DNA of 64,000 bases from Mesorhizobium onobrychidis (GCF_024707545.1 NZ_CP062229.1:4011501-4075500), one strand, 5' to 3'; shown: positions 37,455 to 46,351, numbered from the stretch's first letter. Numbers and translations are program-made. Notes: a model not told the origin generated them from the letters alone.

Positions 37455-39476
37455 ATGGCCATTTTACCCGACTTCGCCGCCGCCACGTTCGGCAATTCCA
37501 CGAATATCGACAACACGTTCTTCCCGCTGCCCGGAGGCACCATCAACAGCTACGGCGCCGCGCTTATCGATCCCGAGACCGGCGAGGAGGAGACGGAGCG
37601 CAACGATCACTTCGCCACGTTCGAGACGAAGATCATCGAGGGCGTCGAGACGGTCGTCGTCCGCGATACGGCCTATGCTGACGGCGTTCTCGTCGAGGAC
37701 ACGCTCGACTGGTACGCGCAGGCCGATGACGGCAACGTCTGGTATCTGGGCGAGATCGCGACGAACTACAACTACAACGACGAGGGCGAGTTCATCGGGA
37801 CCGACTTCGGCGGATCATGGGAGGCAGGCGTCGACGGCGCTGCGCCGGGATGGATCATGCGCGCAGCACCGATGCCGGGCGACGAATATTTTCAGGAATT
37901 CTACGCCGGAGTGGCGGAGGATGAAGGCAAGGTGATCGCGACCGGCCTCACCGTCGAGACCGACTTCGGCTCTTTTGACGACGTCGTGAAGATCCTCGAC
38001 ACTTCGGGTCTGGAACCCGGCGTGGGCGCCTACAAATACTTCGCGCCCGGCATCGGCCTGGTGTTGGAGGAGGAGGTGGTGCTCTCGGAGGATGAGCCCG
38101 AGCTCGTCATCGAGATCAGGAACAGGCGCGAGGTCGACGTTTCCGCCCCCGTCGATCCGACGGAACTTGCCTTCGCGGGGGACGGCACTGCCAAGACCAT
38201 CACCTTCATCAGCGAGGACGCGAGCACCAACGGCGCGATCGGCGCCTATACTTTCGACACGGCGACGGGCGAGATCGGCGAGGCGCGCATCCTCTTCGCC
38301 GACACCGAGGACGTTGAGGCGGGCACCAAGGCGACGATGGCAGTCGCGGCCGGGCAGTCGCTCGGCCTGTTCCTCATCCCGGATGTCGAGGAACTCGGCC
38401 TCGAGCTCGAGGACTACGAGAACGGCGGCCTCTTCTTCCGCAACTTCACCTCGGGCGATGTCGCCGACGTTTACGACGGCGACGACGCGACGACCTACAC
38501 GCCAGGCCCGGCCACCATCTACGACCGGGTTGCGCCGGTCGTCACCGATGCCGACGGCAACCTGCTGCCGATCCGGGCATTCCATTCGGTCGGCAACCGC
38601 GACGGCTTCAACTTCCTGAACCCGGTGGCCGGCGAGAACGCCCTTGCAAGCGATATCGACGACGGCCTCGCCGGGGTCGAGGTGGTGAGCTTCGAGGATG
38701 GCCTGGCCAGCACCGAGGACTTCGACGGCGATTTCGACGATGCTTTCGTTGCCGTTAGCGATGCGCCGCTCAGCGGCGAGACAGTCAATGCCCTGGTTGA
38801 AGCAACCGGCATCAGCCGGCGGGTCGGCACGGACGGCCCGGATCGGCTCGTCGGAACCGATGAGGACGATCAGCTCATCGCGCTCGACGGCAACGACGTG
38901 ATCCGTGGTAGCGGCGGCGACGACCAGATCGAGGCCGGCGACGGCAACGATCGTGCATATGGCGGCGCCGGCGATGACGAGATCTCCGGCGAGGAGGGGC
39001 ACGACCGGCTGTTCGGCGACGAGGGCGACGACGAGATCGATGGCGACGAGGGTCGCGACAGAATCCAGGGCGGTGCGGGCGATGACGAACTCGCGGGTGG
39101 CGAGGGTAACGACCGGCTCTGCGGCGGCGATGGCTTCGACGAGATCAAGGGCGGTGAAGGCGACGACCGGCTCCGGGCCGGCGGCGACGGCGCGCGGATG
39201 TCCGGCGGCGCGGACGACGATACCCTCTTTGGCGAGGCCGGCGCCGAGGACGTCTTTGTCTTCGACCTGATACCTTTCGGCAGTGACCTGATCCGGGGCT
39301 TCGAGAACGGCGCCGATCGCATCGAGATCGCGACCTATACGGGCGTCGAGAGCTTCGAGGACGTCGCCGTCACGCAGGACGGACATTCGACCGTGCTGAG
39401 CTTCGCGGAGGGAACCGTAGAGATCGCCAATTTCGACTCCGCGCTGATCAATGCCTCCGATTTCTTTTTTGTCTGA
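37455..39476 (+). CDS. RTX-type calcium-binding secreted protein
   Basis: 673 residues, strongly acidic. The first two thirds hold no recognised catalytic domain; the region around 300-450 contains DUF4114-like strands (GLFFRNFTSGD). Residues about 460-600 carry roughly nine GGxGxDxLx-type nonapeptides (GGAGDDEIS, GDEGDDEID, GGEGNDRLC), which form a calcium-bound beta-roll. The end (ALINASDFFFV) fits a C-terminal type I secretion signal. No signal peptide is present, consistent with type I export. No secretion genes lie nearby. The start has GGAGGA upstream. Confidence 0.88.
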   Translation: MAILPDFAAATFGNSTNIDNTFFPLPGGTINSYGAALIDPETGEEETERNDHFATFETKIIEGVETVVVRDTAYADGVLVEDTLDWYAQADDGNVWYLGEIATNYNYNDEGEFIGTDFGGSWEAGVDGAAPGWIMRAAPMPGDEYFQEFYAGVAEDEGKVIATGLTVETDFGSFDDVVKILDTSGLEPGVGAYKYFAPGIGLVLEEEVVLSEDEPELVIEIRNRREVDVSAPVDPTELAFAGDGTAKTITFISEDASTNGAIGAYTFDTATGEIGEARILFADTEDVEAGTKATMAVAAGQSLGLFLIPDVEELGLELEDYENGGLFFRNFTSGDVADVYDGDDATTYTPGPATIYDRVAPVVTDADGNLLPIRAFHSVGNRDGFNFLNPVAGENALASDIDDGLAGVEVVSFEDGLASTEDFDGDFDDAFVAVSDAPLSGETVNALVEATGISRRVGTDGPDRLVGTDEDDQLIALDGNDVIRGSGGDDQIEAGDGNDRAYGGAGDDEISGEEGHDRLFGDEGDDEIDGDEGRDRIQGGAGDDELAGGEGNDRLCGGDGFDEIKGGEGDDRLRAGGDGARMSGGADDDTLFGEAGAEDVFVFDLIPFGSDLIRGFENGADRIEIATYTGVESFEDVAVTQDGHSTVLSFAEGTVEIANFDSALINASDFFFV

Positions 39477-39713
39477 CGCCGGCGAGCGCGGTCACCTTGG
39501 CCGCGCCCTTGCCCCATCGGCTGGAAGGAGTCACCTGCAAGCGCTACAAGCGCAGCACGGCTCGTGAAGTTCTGATTAATAATAAGGAATAGGGCCGCAT
39601 GGGCCGGCGCCGCTTGCTCCGCGGTCATTGGCCCTAAACTTGCGGCGCCTCTCCCGAAAATGAACCGGATGCTTGGCGCGAGCGCCAAAAAAGCCTCTGT
39701 CAAAGGAACCATG

Positions 39714-40337
39714 ATGTCCGCTTCAATTGCCCCGCAACCTTTCAATCAGCGAAAGAGACTTCTTGTCGTCCAGGGCTTGAGCATCGCGGCGATCGGATCG
39801 CTGTTGTTCTCTCGACCAGGCTGGGACGAAGCATCGACCCTTCATGAACTTATCGAGATGACAGGCTTTGTCCTGATCCTCGTCTGCATATTCGGAAGAT
39901 TGTGGAGCATCCTATATGTCGGGGGCCGGAAGAACACCGAGTTGGCGGTAAACGGGCCATACTCGATCACTCGCAATCCCCTGTATCTGTTTTCGATGAT
40001 TGGAGCATTCGGCATCGGCCTCATGTTCGGGTCGATCATCGTTGCCGTCGTTCTCGGAGTGTGCACCTACGCGGTTTTCGGGATGACCGCCAGAAAGGAA
40101 GAGGCGTTTCTTCTGGGAAAGTTTGGCCCGAAATACGAGGCGTATGCGGCCAGAACACCACGGTTCTGGCCCAAACTATGGCTCTATCACGACGAGCATC
40201 AGCACACGTTCTCCACGAAAGCGCTAAGAAGCACATTCTTCGATGCTCTCTATTTTCTCGCGGTCTTTCCAGCCATCGAAGGCATCGAATACCTCCAGGT
40301 GATCGGTTATCTGCCAACCTATTTCTGGCTATTCTAA
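39714..40337 (+). CDS. isoprenylcysteine carboxyl methyltransferase-like membrane protein
   Basis: About 207 residues with five or so hydrophobic segments. GPYSITRNPLYLFSMIGAFG and RKEEAFLLGKFGPKYEAYAART are the SAM-binding signature of the ICMT/phospholipid methyltransferase (PEMT) family. Bacterial members methylate lipids or unknown small molecules. AAGGA at 39703-39707 fits either ATG 39711 or 39714. It follows the RTX gene after 230 bases on the same strand; a functional link is not shown. Confidence 0.85.
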   Translation: MSASIAPQPFNQRKRLLVVQGLSIAAIGSLLFSRPGWDEASTLHELIEMTGFVLILVCIFGRLWSILYVGGRKNTELAVNGPYSITRNPLYLFSMIGAFGIGLMFGSIIVAVVLGVCTYAVFGMTARKEEAFLLGKFGPKYEAYAARTPRFWPKLWLYHDEHQHTFSTKALRSTFFDALYFLAVFPAIEGIEYLQVIGYLPTYFWLF

Positions 40338-40380
40338 TCCCAAGGTCGAGGCAATCCGCCGTCGCCAACTTGCCTACCAT

Positions 40381-40819
40381 TTAGCCTTTGTAACCCACTA
40401 GAACCGCGCCTGTTGCGATCAATATAACACCTACCCAATTCGACAACGACAAGTGCTCCTTGAGGAATGTCACTCCGAACATCGCCACGAGCACGACGCT
40501 CAGTTTGTCGATAGGGGCAACGCGTGCCGCATCTCCCAATTGAAGCGCACGGAAATAGCAAATCCACGACGCACCTGCAGCAAGCCCCGACAGGACGAGG
40601 AACAGGTAGGTCCTGCTCGAAATAGAGCTAAGCGGCTGGAACTGGTTGGTGGCCGCAAGGATCGTCCCAAGGACTAACAGAATAACAATGGGTACGGATG
40701 AAGGTGGCGAAGTCCGAGCTAACGTTCTCCACTCCGACCTTGGCGAAAATAGCGGTCAGAGCGGCGAAGCAGGCCGAGAGCACCGCCCAGGACTGCCACG
40801 AGAGGAGAAGGTACTTCAC
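40381..40819 (-). pseudogene. frameshifted EamA-domain transporter gene
   Basis: From a GTG at 40819 the reading is LSWQSWAVLSACFAALTAIF, then AKVGVENVSSDFATFIRT. One extra base in ACCC at about 40698 then shifts the frame. In the next frame the protein continues IVILLVLGTILAATNQFQPL, SWICYFRALQLGDAARVAPI and DKLSVVLVAMFGVTFLKEHL, ending GAVLVGYKG at TAA 40381-40383. The two parts together form a complete single-EamA-domain protein of about 146 residues, four to five membrane segments. A single sequencing error would restore the gene. Confidence 0.85.
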
Positions 40820-41260
40820 ACTTCTTACCCACAAATTGTACCGATCAGGAACGGCGGCGTCCAGCGCGACAAGCAAGTAAGCCGCTGTCGCGAAGAGGTT
40901 GAAGACGCGCCCCATCATTACGGCTGTCACGTTCGCCCGCAAAGATGTTGCCGAGCGCAGCCCCGCTTTTTTTGGTGCAACTTGCTCGTTGGGTGGGACA
41001 GAAGGCAGCTTTCCACACTAAGCTGACCATCGTGCAGTCCGGCCGAGAGGTCCGGTTCGGTCAGGTCATGACGATGCTCACGCCGACATGAACGTCCGCT
41101 CTTGAAGATCCGCAGCCTGAAGCTGCCAGTCCGCTCTCGGCCCCATCAAGACGTTGGCACATTGGCGCCAAGCGTCCGCTCCTGGCGCAGCTTTCCATTT
41201 GACCATAGGCGCATCCCACCCCAAGCGGTAGTTTAGCGTCGGATTTTCACTAGTATCTGG
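40820..41260. other. intergenic stretch, no gene recognised
   Basis: About 440 bases between the EamA pseudogene and the RES toxin gene. A weak inverted repeat (CTGACC 41023-41028 with GGTCAG 41059-41064) is the only structure noticed. Confidence 0.5.
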
Positions 41261-42055
41261 TCAGCGCCCGCGTTCCCAGCGCAGTCCGTCCAGCCGGGGA
41301 TCGGCGGCAAAGGCCGTCCTGGAAAACTCGATCCGCTTTTCCGGGAACTCACAGATCGCCTGCACGCCGAAGCCGCCCAGCCGGATGCGCCAGGTGTGGG
41401 GTTCCAGCGGCTTCGGCTTGGCAAAGCCGCTACACGTCAGCAGCGCCACATTGGCGCCTTTCGGATCACGCACGGAGCGATAGCGGATCGCCTCCAGCCC
41501 GGCCTCGCGCGCGACATCGGCAATGGTCTGGCAAGCCGCATAGTCGGTCGGGTGCGTCCACGCCGCTGCGTCGCGATCGAGCGGCGGCCGCGTCAGGTCG
41601 ATCACCCGCGTGCTGCGTATCGCGGCGGCGAAGGCCGTGTACTCGGCGGCGTCGTGCGGCCAGGGCGTATCCGGCGATTCCGCGAAAAACAGCAGACGGT
41701 AAAAAGCCATCTCGGAGACGGCGGTCATCATGGTTTCCGCCGCATAGTAGACGCCCTTGGTCCTGCCGGCGCGGCGGAAGCGCGAACCGTGCGGGTAGAT
41801 CGAGCCGTAGCGGAACGGTGTTGCCAGCAGATAATGGAGGTGCCGGCATTCCAAGGGGATTTGCGGCTTGGTTTCCTCGATCAGGTCTTCGAGGACGGCC
41901 TGTTCGTCAAGCGTATCGACGATCTTCAGCGTCGAGACGCGGTGCTGCGCCTCGACCATGCGCCAATATTTGCCGTCGAGCCAATACTTGCCATCGAGTT
42001 TGGCGGCTTCAGACGAGAGCGCGTCGGGAGTCCAGATAGGCGATGACATCGACAA
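41261..42055 (-). CDS. RES-domain toxin (NAD-degrading type)
   Basis: 264 residues. RLLFFAESPDTPWPHDAAEY-type spacing, an Arg-rich centre (FRYGSIYPHGSRFRRAGRTK) plus GVYYAAETMMTAVSEMAFYR match RES domains, several of which are toxins that destroy NAD+. The antitoxin gene upstream overlaps by 47 bases. Residues about 20-31 contain LDGKYW twice in tandem, from an 18-bp duplication. The start could be ATG 42055 or 42049. Toxin activity is inferred from family and context. Confidence 0.88.
   Translation of the reverse strand: MSMSSPIWTPDALSSEAAKLDGKYWLDGKYWRMVEAQHRVSTLKIVDTLDEQAVLEDLIEETKPQIPLECRHLHYLLATPFRYGSIYPHGSRFRRAGRTKGVYYAAETMMTAVSEMAFYRLLFFAESPDTPWPHDAAEYTAFAAAIRSTRVIDLTRPPLDRDAAAWTHPTDYAACQTIADVAREAGLEAIRYRSVRDPKGANVALLTCSGFAKPKPLEPHTWRIRLGGFGVQAICEFPEKRIEFSRTAFAADPRLDGLRWERGR
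41963..41998 (-). repeat. 18-bp tandem duplication inside the RES gene
   Basis: Two adjacent 18-bp units, 41963-41980 and 41981-41998, match at 16 of 18 positions and encode LDGKYW twice. The reading frame is kept. Confidence 0.9.
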
Positions 42056-42392
42056 GTCCTGCTATCGTCACGATTTTTTCGAGCGGGGTGCCGTCGAAGG
42101 CCGTGTTGGCATTCTTCAGCCATGCCCGGGCGACGGTCTCGTCGCCGCCGACAATGGCGTCGAGCGAGCGGAACAGCCGGACGAACAGCACGGCAAGCTC
42201 GAATGGCTTGGTCCCACGCTCCAGCAGGAATTCTTGCCTGCGCATGCGCGAAACCGTGGCTTCCGAGACCCCAATAATGGAGGCAAGCATCCTGGCGGTA
42301 ATGTCCAGCAGATCGGCGGCGCGCAGCGTGGCCTTGGTCAGGACTGCATTTTCGGCTGTGTTGGCGGCGAGATGAGGTTGCATTGTAAGCAT
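42009..42392 (-). CDS. Xre/MbcA/ParS-type antitoxin (DUF2384)
   Basis: 127 residues. An N-terminal helix-turn-helix (DITARMLASIIGVSEATVSR) is followed by the DUF2384 toxin-binding region (FVRLFRSLDAIVGGDETVAR, WLKNANTAFDGTPLEKI, VDVIAYLDSRR). This is the usual partner of RES toxins. AAGGAG lies just before the ATG at 42392; the ATG at 42383 is an alternative. It likely represses its own operon. Confidence 0.9.
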   Translation of the reverse strand: MLTMQPHLAANTAENAVLTKATLRAADLLDITARMLASIIGVSEATVSRMRRQEFLLERGTKPFELAVLFVRLFRSLDAIVGGDETVARAWLKNANTAFDGTPLEKIVTIAGLVDVIAYLDSRRALV

Positions 42393-42419
42393 CTCTCCTT
42401 TCTTGTGAAAATATATGCC

Positions 42420-42431
42420 ATGAAAATTCAT
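42420..42431. promoter_or_regulatory. candidate operator of the RES/Xre operon
   Basis: ATGAA-AA-TTCAT, a perfect 5-bp inverted repeat, lies 28 bases before the antitoxin start in an AT-rich stretch (AAAATATATGCC) that probably holds the promoter. Autoregulation by the HTH antitoxin is the expected use. Confidence 0.45.
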
Positions 42432-42637
42432 ATGGAAAGATGCTGGCTTTAAACAATTTGGCGGACCGTCGAGAGGCTGCTCGCGCGGCCCGCCGCTTTG
42501 TACAAACCGTGCTGTGCGTGACATGCCCGCCGAATGTCGCATTTGCTGGGACACAGCCGCTGCAAAACTGGAATCCTGGCAAGCACGCCGATGCCATGAA
42601 CGGCGATTTCAGGGTGGCGACTGAGTTGGGAGGCAAG

Positions 42638-43057
42638 ATGGACGACGCTCATACCGGATCATGCCTGTGCGGGGCTGTGCGGTTCAGGACGCGCGGGCCA
42701 TTGCGCGGCGTCATCTACTGCCACTGCTCGCAGTGCCGGAAGCAGAGCGGGCTTTTCTACGCTGCAACCAATGTTCCCAACGCAGACATCACAATAGCGG
42801 GCGCGGAAAGCATCACCTGGTACGAAGCATCTTCGTTTGCCAGGCGCGGTTTCTGTAAGACATGCGGCTCGCTGCTGTTCTGGAAGCCGCAGGATGATGA
42901 ATATGTCTCGGTTTTGGCCGGACTGTTCGACAAGCCCACTGGACTTCAGGGCCAATGCCACATCTTCGTCGGCGACAAGGGCGACTACTACACGATCGAC
43001 GATGGGCTGCCGCAGTTCGAGAAGTCGACGCCGTCGATCAAGGTCGCCGACGAATGA
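42638..43057 (+). CDS. GFA/CENP-V family zinc protein
   Basis: 139 residues. Cys pairs in SCLCGAVRF, CHCSQCRKQSG and FCKTCGSLLFW are the zinc-binding pattern of the GFA (glutathione-dependent formaldehyde-activating) family. Most members have no proven activity. The start at 42638 has GGGAGG about 6 bases upstream; upstream in-frame sequence lies in the toxin-antitoxin promoter region. The stop overlaps a possible start (ATGA at 43054) of the next frame. Confidence 0.9.
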   Translation: MDDAHTGSCLCGAVRFRTRGPLRGVIYCHCSQCRKQSGLFYAATNVPNADITIAGAESITWYEASSFARRGFCKTCGSLLFWKPQDDEYVSVLAGLFDKPTGLQGQCHIFVGDKGDYYTIDDGLPQFEKSTPSIKVADE

Positions 43058-43131
43058 TTTTGCAGAGGTCGCCTTATTCCCTTGATCCGGCCATTGCGCT
43101 ATCCCCTGCCGGTGGTTCGGAAAGGTTTGGC

Positions 43132-43491
43132 ATGCAGCGGCTGATCGATGCTTTCTTCAATTCAGTGCGGGCATTTCGCAAATTGGCTTCCAGCGAGAAA
43201 GCCTTCCAGCAGGAGTTGATGCTGTTCGTGCTTGCCTTGCCGCTCGGCTGGTTTGTTTCGGTGTCGTGGCGCGGCTATGCCCTGCTGATCGGCGCGGTGC
43301 TGCTCCTGATCATGGTCGAAGTGCTGAACACCGGCATCGAGGCCGCATGCGATGCGTTCAGCCGGGAGTTCAACGTCGATATCCAGCTCGCCAAGGACTG
43401 TGGTTCGCTGGCGGTGCTGATTTCGGTGGTGATCGTTGCCGGAGTCTGGGGCATCGCCATCATCGAGCGAATCATGGGGCTACCGATCTAG
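43132..43491 (+). CDS. dgkA: diacylglycerol kinase (DgkA type)
   Basis: 119 residues with three transmembrane helices. The conserved segment MVEVLNTGIEAACDAF, then FNVDIQLAKDCGSLAVLI carries the acidic and Lys residues of the small prokaryotic DAG kinase family, which phosphorylates diacylglycerol (or undecaprenol) at the inner membrane. The ATG at 43132 gives the family length and has AAAGG upstream; an ATG at 43054 overlapping the GFA stop would add 26 residues. Confidence 0.9.
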   Translation: MQRLIDAFFNSVRAFRKLASSEKAFQQELMLFVLALPLGWFVSVSWRGYALLIGAVLLLIMVEVLNTGIEAACDAFSREFNVDIQLAKDCGSLAVLISVVIVAGVWGIAIIERIMGLPI

Positions 43492-43531
43492 CGCTCCGGA
43501 TACTACATGGCGGTTACCACAACCTGATCCC

Positions 43532-43598
43532 GACCATGATCTATTCCGAAACCGGTATCCACTTTTCGCTTACGCGGACCTTCGGTTCCGGATCATGA
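43532..43598. repeat. palindromic intergenic repeat (GAGCATGA type), copy 2
   Basis: A diverged relative of 3484-3532 (shared CATGATC, TTCCGAAA, CGGNNTCCACTTTTCG). CATGATC (43535-43541) and GATCATG (43591-43597) form the outer inverted repeat. It ends 15 bases before the hemerythrin gene. Confidence 0.6.
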
Positions 43599-43613
43599 TC
43601 TGAGGAGACCGAC

Positions 43614-44201
43614 ATGATCGGGACCGCCGATTCCCTGCTGCTCGAACGCGCAGGCCTGCCGGACGATTTGCGCTGGCTGGCCGAAAAATACCCGCGCGAG
43701 GTCTGGCAGGGCCACACCAACATCCATGGCATGGCCACTATGTGGCTGCAGCGGCACGACATGTTCCGCGAACTCGGCGGCATGCTGACCAACGGCATCG
43801 GCGACTATCGCGAGGGCAGGCTGACGGCGCCGGAGTTCGCGCGCTGGTTCGCGCCGCGCCTCAACCATTTTCTCGGCAATCTCGACGGCCACCACAATGT
43901 CGAGGACAATCATTATTTTCCGGTCTTCGCCAAGGCGGAGACCCGGCTGAAACGCGGCTTCGAGATTCTCGATGCCGATCATCACACGATCCATGAGGGG
44001 CTGGAGCGCAATGCCGAGGCGGCGAATGCCTTCATCCGTACGCTTCAGGACGGCGAGCACAAGCAGCGCTTTGCCGCCGATGCCTATGCCGACGAGAACA
44101 GCCGGCTGATCGCCATGCTGACCCGGCACCTTGCCGATGAGGAAGACCTGATCATTCCACTGATCCTTGATCGCGGCGACCGCGCGCTCGGCATCGACTA
44201 G
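43614..44201 (+). CDS. hemerythrin-domain protein
   Basis: 195 residues, four-helix bundle. Metal-binding residues fit: HTNIHGMATMW, HHNVEDNHYFP, ADHHTIHEGL and RHLADEEDLIIP. Such proteins bind a di-iron centre and sense or carry O2, NO or iron. The start has GAGGAG upstream. The stop codon TAG gives its last base to an inverted-repeat element. Confidence 0.9.
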   Translation: MIGTADSLLLERAGLPDDLRWLAEKYPREVWQGHTNIHGMATMWLQRHDMFRELGGMLTNGIGDYREGRLTAPEFARWFAPRLNHFLGNLDGHHNVEDNHYFPVFAKAETRLKRGFEILDADHHTIHEGLERNAEAANAFIRTLQDGEHKQRFAADAYADENSRLIAMLTRHLADEEDLIIPLILDRGDRALGID

Positions 44202-44368
44202 GATGTGTTGATATTCAGGTGATGCCGGCCTGCAAATGGCGGCTTCCTGCGCTTCAGGTGCTCACGTACCCAAAAGTACGCTCCGCTCCGGTTCTCGCAA
44301 ACCACCTGTTTGGTCGCTTCGCGCCCGTCTTCGACTGGACTCGGCCTGACCTGAATCTCAACACACCC
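44201..44368. repeat. MITE-like element with terminal inverted repeats, copy 2
   Basis: 168 bp. The left end GGATGTGTTGATATTCAGGT and the reverse complement of the right end match at 18 of 20 positions. The inside is clearly related to copy 1 at 10037-10198, with shared blocks such as GGCCTGCAAATGGC and AACCACCTGTT. Non-coding. It separates the hemerythrin gene from the convergent DedA gene and begins on the last base of a stop codon. Confidence 0.8.
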
Positions 44369-44400
44369 CGGAGCAAGATGAGGTCAGGTTTGGTCAATTC

Positions 44401-44988
44401 CTACGTTTCCTTGCTACGCTCCGTCTTGGCGATGGTGTGGGCGATGAACCAGGCAAGGACGGCCACGCCCAACCCAATCGCCAGGGCGATCAGCAATCGC
44501 TCGTGACGGGCCAACGCCTGGCCGACGATGCGCTCCGCGCCCAGCCCGAACACATAGCCGATGGCAGTGAACAATCCGGCCCAGACCATGGATGACATAA
44601 CGTTGAGAATGACAAAGCGCGTCACGGCAATGCCGGACAGTCCGGCCGCGATGCCCCCTACAAGGCGCAGGCCATAAATGAAGCGGTTTGACAGCACGAA
44701 AATGTCGGGATGGGTGGAGACAAGACGATAGGCGTGGCTGAAACCCGGCCGGCCCTTCAGTTTGACCACGAACGGATGGTCGGCGAAGCTTCGGCCGAGG
44801 ATAAAGAAAAAGGTATCGCCGACAAAGGCGCCGATGGCCGCTGCGAGAAAGGCCTGCCACAGGACGAAGACATGCTGATGCGCGAAAAACCCGCCAAGGA
44901 GGGCCGCACTTTCACCCTCGGCGACACAGCCCAGAAAGACGGCAATCAGCCCATATTGCTCGATGAGATGGTGGATGGCATCCGTCAT
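44401..44988 (-). CDS. DedA family membrane protein
   Basis: 195 residues with five to six hydrophobic segments. GCVAEGESAALLGGFFAHQH and RFIYGLRLVGGIAAGLSGI match the DedA/SNARE-associated (VTT) domain. DedA proteins help move lipid carriers such as undecaprenyl phosphate or phospholipids across the membrane. It overlaps the stop of the DUF1003 gene by four bases, so both are translated together. Confidence 0.9.
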   Translation of the reverse strand: MTDAIHHLIEQYGLIAVFLGCVAEGESAALLGGFFAHQHVFVLWQAFLAAAIGAFVGDTFFFILGRSFADHPFVVKLKGRPGFSHAYRLVSTHPDIFVLSNRFIYGLRLVGGIAAGLSGIAVTRFVILNVMSSMVWAGLFTAIGYVFGLGAERIVGQALARHERLLIALAIGLGVAVLAWFIAHTIAKTERSKET

Positions 44989-45548
44989 GAAGGCGTCCGC
45001 TGCTTTGACAGAATCTCGTCGATCCGCTTCACCTGTTCGGCCAACTGCGCAATCTCGTCGCGCATGCCAACGATCTGGCTGTGGCGCAGTTCGTCCAGCT
45101 TCTCATGCAGCGCCATGATCTCGATCTCCGCCTTGAGATTGACCTCGTAGTCGTGGGCGGCGTCGATGCGGTCGCGCTCGGCCTGGCGGTTCTGCGCCAT
45201 CATGATCACCGGCGCCTGCAGCGCAGCGATCATGGAGAGGATGAGGTTGAGGAAAATGAAGGGATAGGGATCAAAGGCATCGCGCGACAGGAGCCAGACA
45301 TTGCCTGACGTCCACAGGATCAGGAAGGCGATGAAGGCCAGGATGAAGGACCAGGAACCGCCGATCCGGGCGATGGTGTCGGCGAGGCGGTCGCCAAACG
45401 TCTGATGAAAAGCGACGGCCTTGTTGGTGTCCTTCGAGATTGTGGTGCGTTCGAGCGTGCTTTGCAGCACCTGGCTCTCAACCTGGCTTAGGCCATCCGG
45501 CCTTCGCTTCAGCCAGCGGTTTGCCAGATCTTCGATCGTCTTGTTCAT
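44985..45548 (-). CDS. DUF1003 family membrane protein
   Basis: 187 residues. FGDRLADTIARIGGSWSFIL, then AFIAFLILWTSGNVWLL and YPFIFLNLILSMIAALQAPV, IMMAQNRQAERDR is the DUF1003 signature: two transmembrane segments followed by a long basic/acidic helix, probably coiled coil. The function is unknown. The ATG at 45548 has GGAGG upstream. It is coupled with the DedA gene. Confidence 0.92.
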   Translation of the reverse strand: MNKTIEDLANRWLKRRPDGLSQVESQVLQSTLERTTISKDTNKAVAFHQTFGDRLADTIARIGGSWSFILAFIAFLILWTSGNVWLLSRDAFDPYPFIFLNLILSMIAALQAPVIMMAQNRQAERDRIDAAHDYEVNLKAEIEIMALHEKLDELRHSQIVGMRDEIAQLAEQVKRIDEILSKQRTPS

Positions 45549-45640
45549 TGTCGCCTCCGTCGTCAGCGTCCGCATAGACCTAGAGGCTGCCGGTTCGCAC
45601 GGGAAGTGATAGATTGACGCGATAAGGTGAGGAAACAATG

Positions 45641-46351
45641 ATGGATTTTCAGGAAATCCGCGCCCGCGCAGCCAAACGCAAGGGCGGGGAAGCGGCGCTG
45701 GCGTCGCTGCTGGGGCCCATGCCCGACAATGCCGCGGTGGCTGACATTACCGACGACCGCATCTTGTCGACCATGGCCGAGCGGGTCTTTGCCGCCGGCT
45801 TCGTCTGGCGCGTCATCGAGCAGAAATGGCCGGGTTTCGAAGAAGCGTTCCTTGGCTTCGAGCCGAAGCGGCTGCTGTTCCAGCCCGATGATTTCTGGCA
45901 CGAGCTGACGGCCGACGAACGCATCGTGCGCAACCCGCAGAAGATCAAATCTGTCCGCGACAACGCCGTGTTTGTCGAGAGGGTGTCGAAGGAGCATGGC
46001 GGCTTCGGCAGGTTCCTCGCCGATTGGCCTGAAGGCGACCAGGTTGGACTGATGGCCTATCTCGGCAAGCATGGCAGCCGGCTCGGTGGCAACACCGGTC
46101 AGTATTTCCTGAGGTGGCTGGAGTGGGACGCCTTCATCGTCTCGGCCGACATGGCGGCGGCGCTGCGCGACGCCGGCCTGGACATCGCCGAAGGCCCGAC
46201 CTCCAAGCGGGATCTCGACAAGATCCAGAACCAGATCAATACCTGGGCAACGGAAACCGGCCTGCCGCGCCGGCATATTTCGCGCATTCTGGCGATGTCG
46301 ATCGGCGAGAACCATTCGCCCGAGGCACTGCGCGAATTTATGGGCGAATAA
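45641..46351 (+). CDS. DNA-3-methyladenine glycosylase I-like protein
   Basis: 236 residues. AGFVWRVIEQKWPGFEEAF resembles the substrate pocket region of Tag-type glycosylases, with IVRNPQKIKSVRDNAVFVER and the GGNTGQYFLRWLEWD region further on. Tag removes 3-methyladenine from DNA. The protein lacks the N-terminal Cys of the classical Tag zinc site, so it belongs to a divergent branch. GAGGA at 45629-45633 favours ATG 45641 over 45638. Confidence 0.75.
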   Translation: MDFQEIRARAAKRKGGEAALASLLGPMPDNAAVADITDDRILSTMAERVFAAGFVWRVIEQKWPGFEEAFLGFEPKRLLFQPDDFWHELTADERIVRNPQKIKSVRDNAVFVERVSKEHGGFGRFLADWPEGDQVGLMAYLGKHGSRLGGNTGQYFLRWLEWDAFIVSADMAAALRDAGLDIAEGPTSKRDLDKIQNQINTWATETGLPRRHISRILAMSIGENHSPEALREFMGE

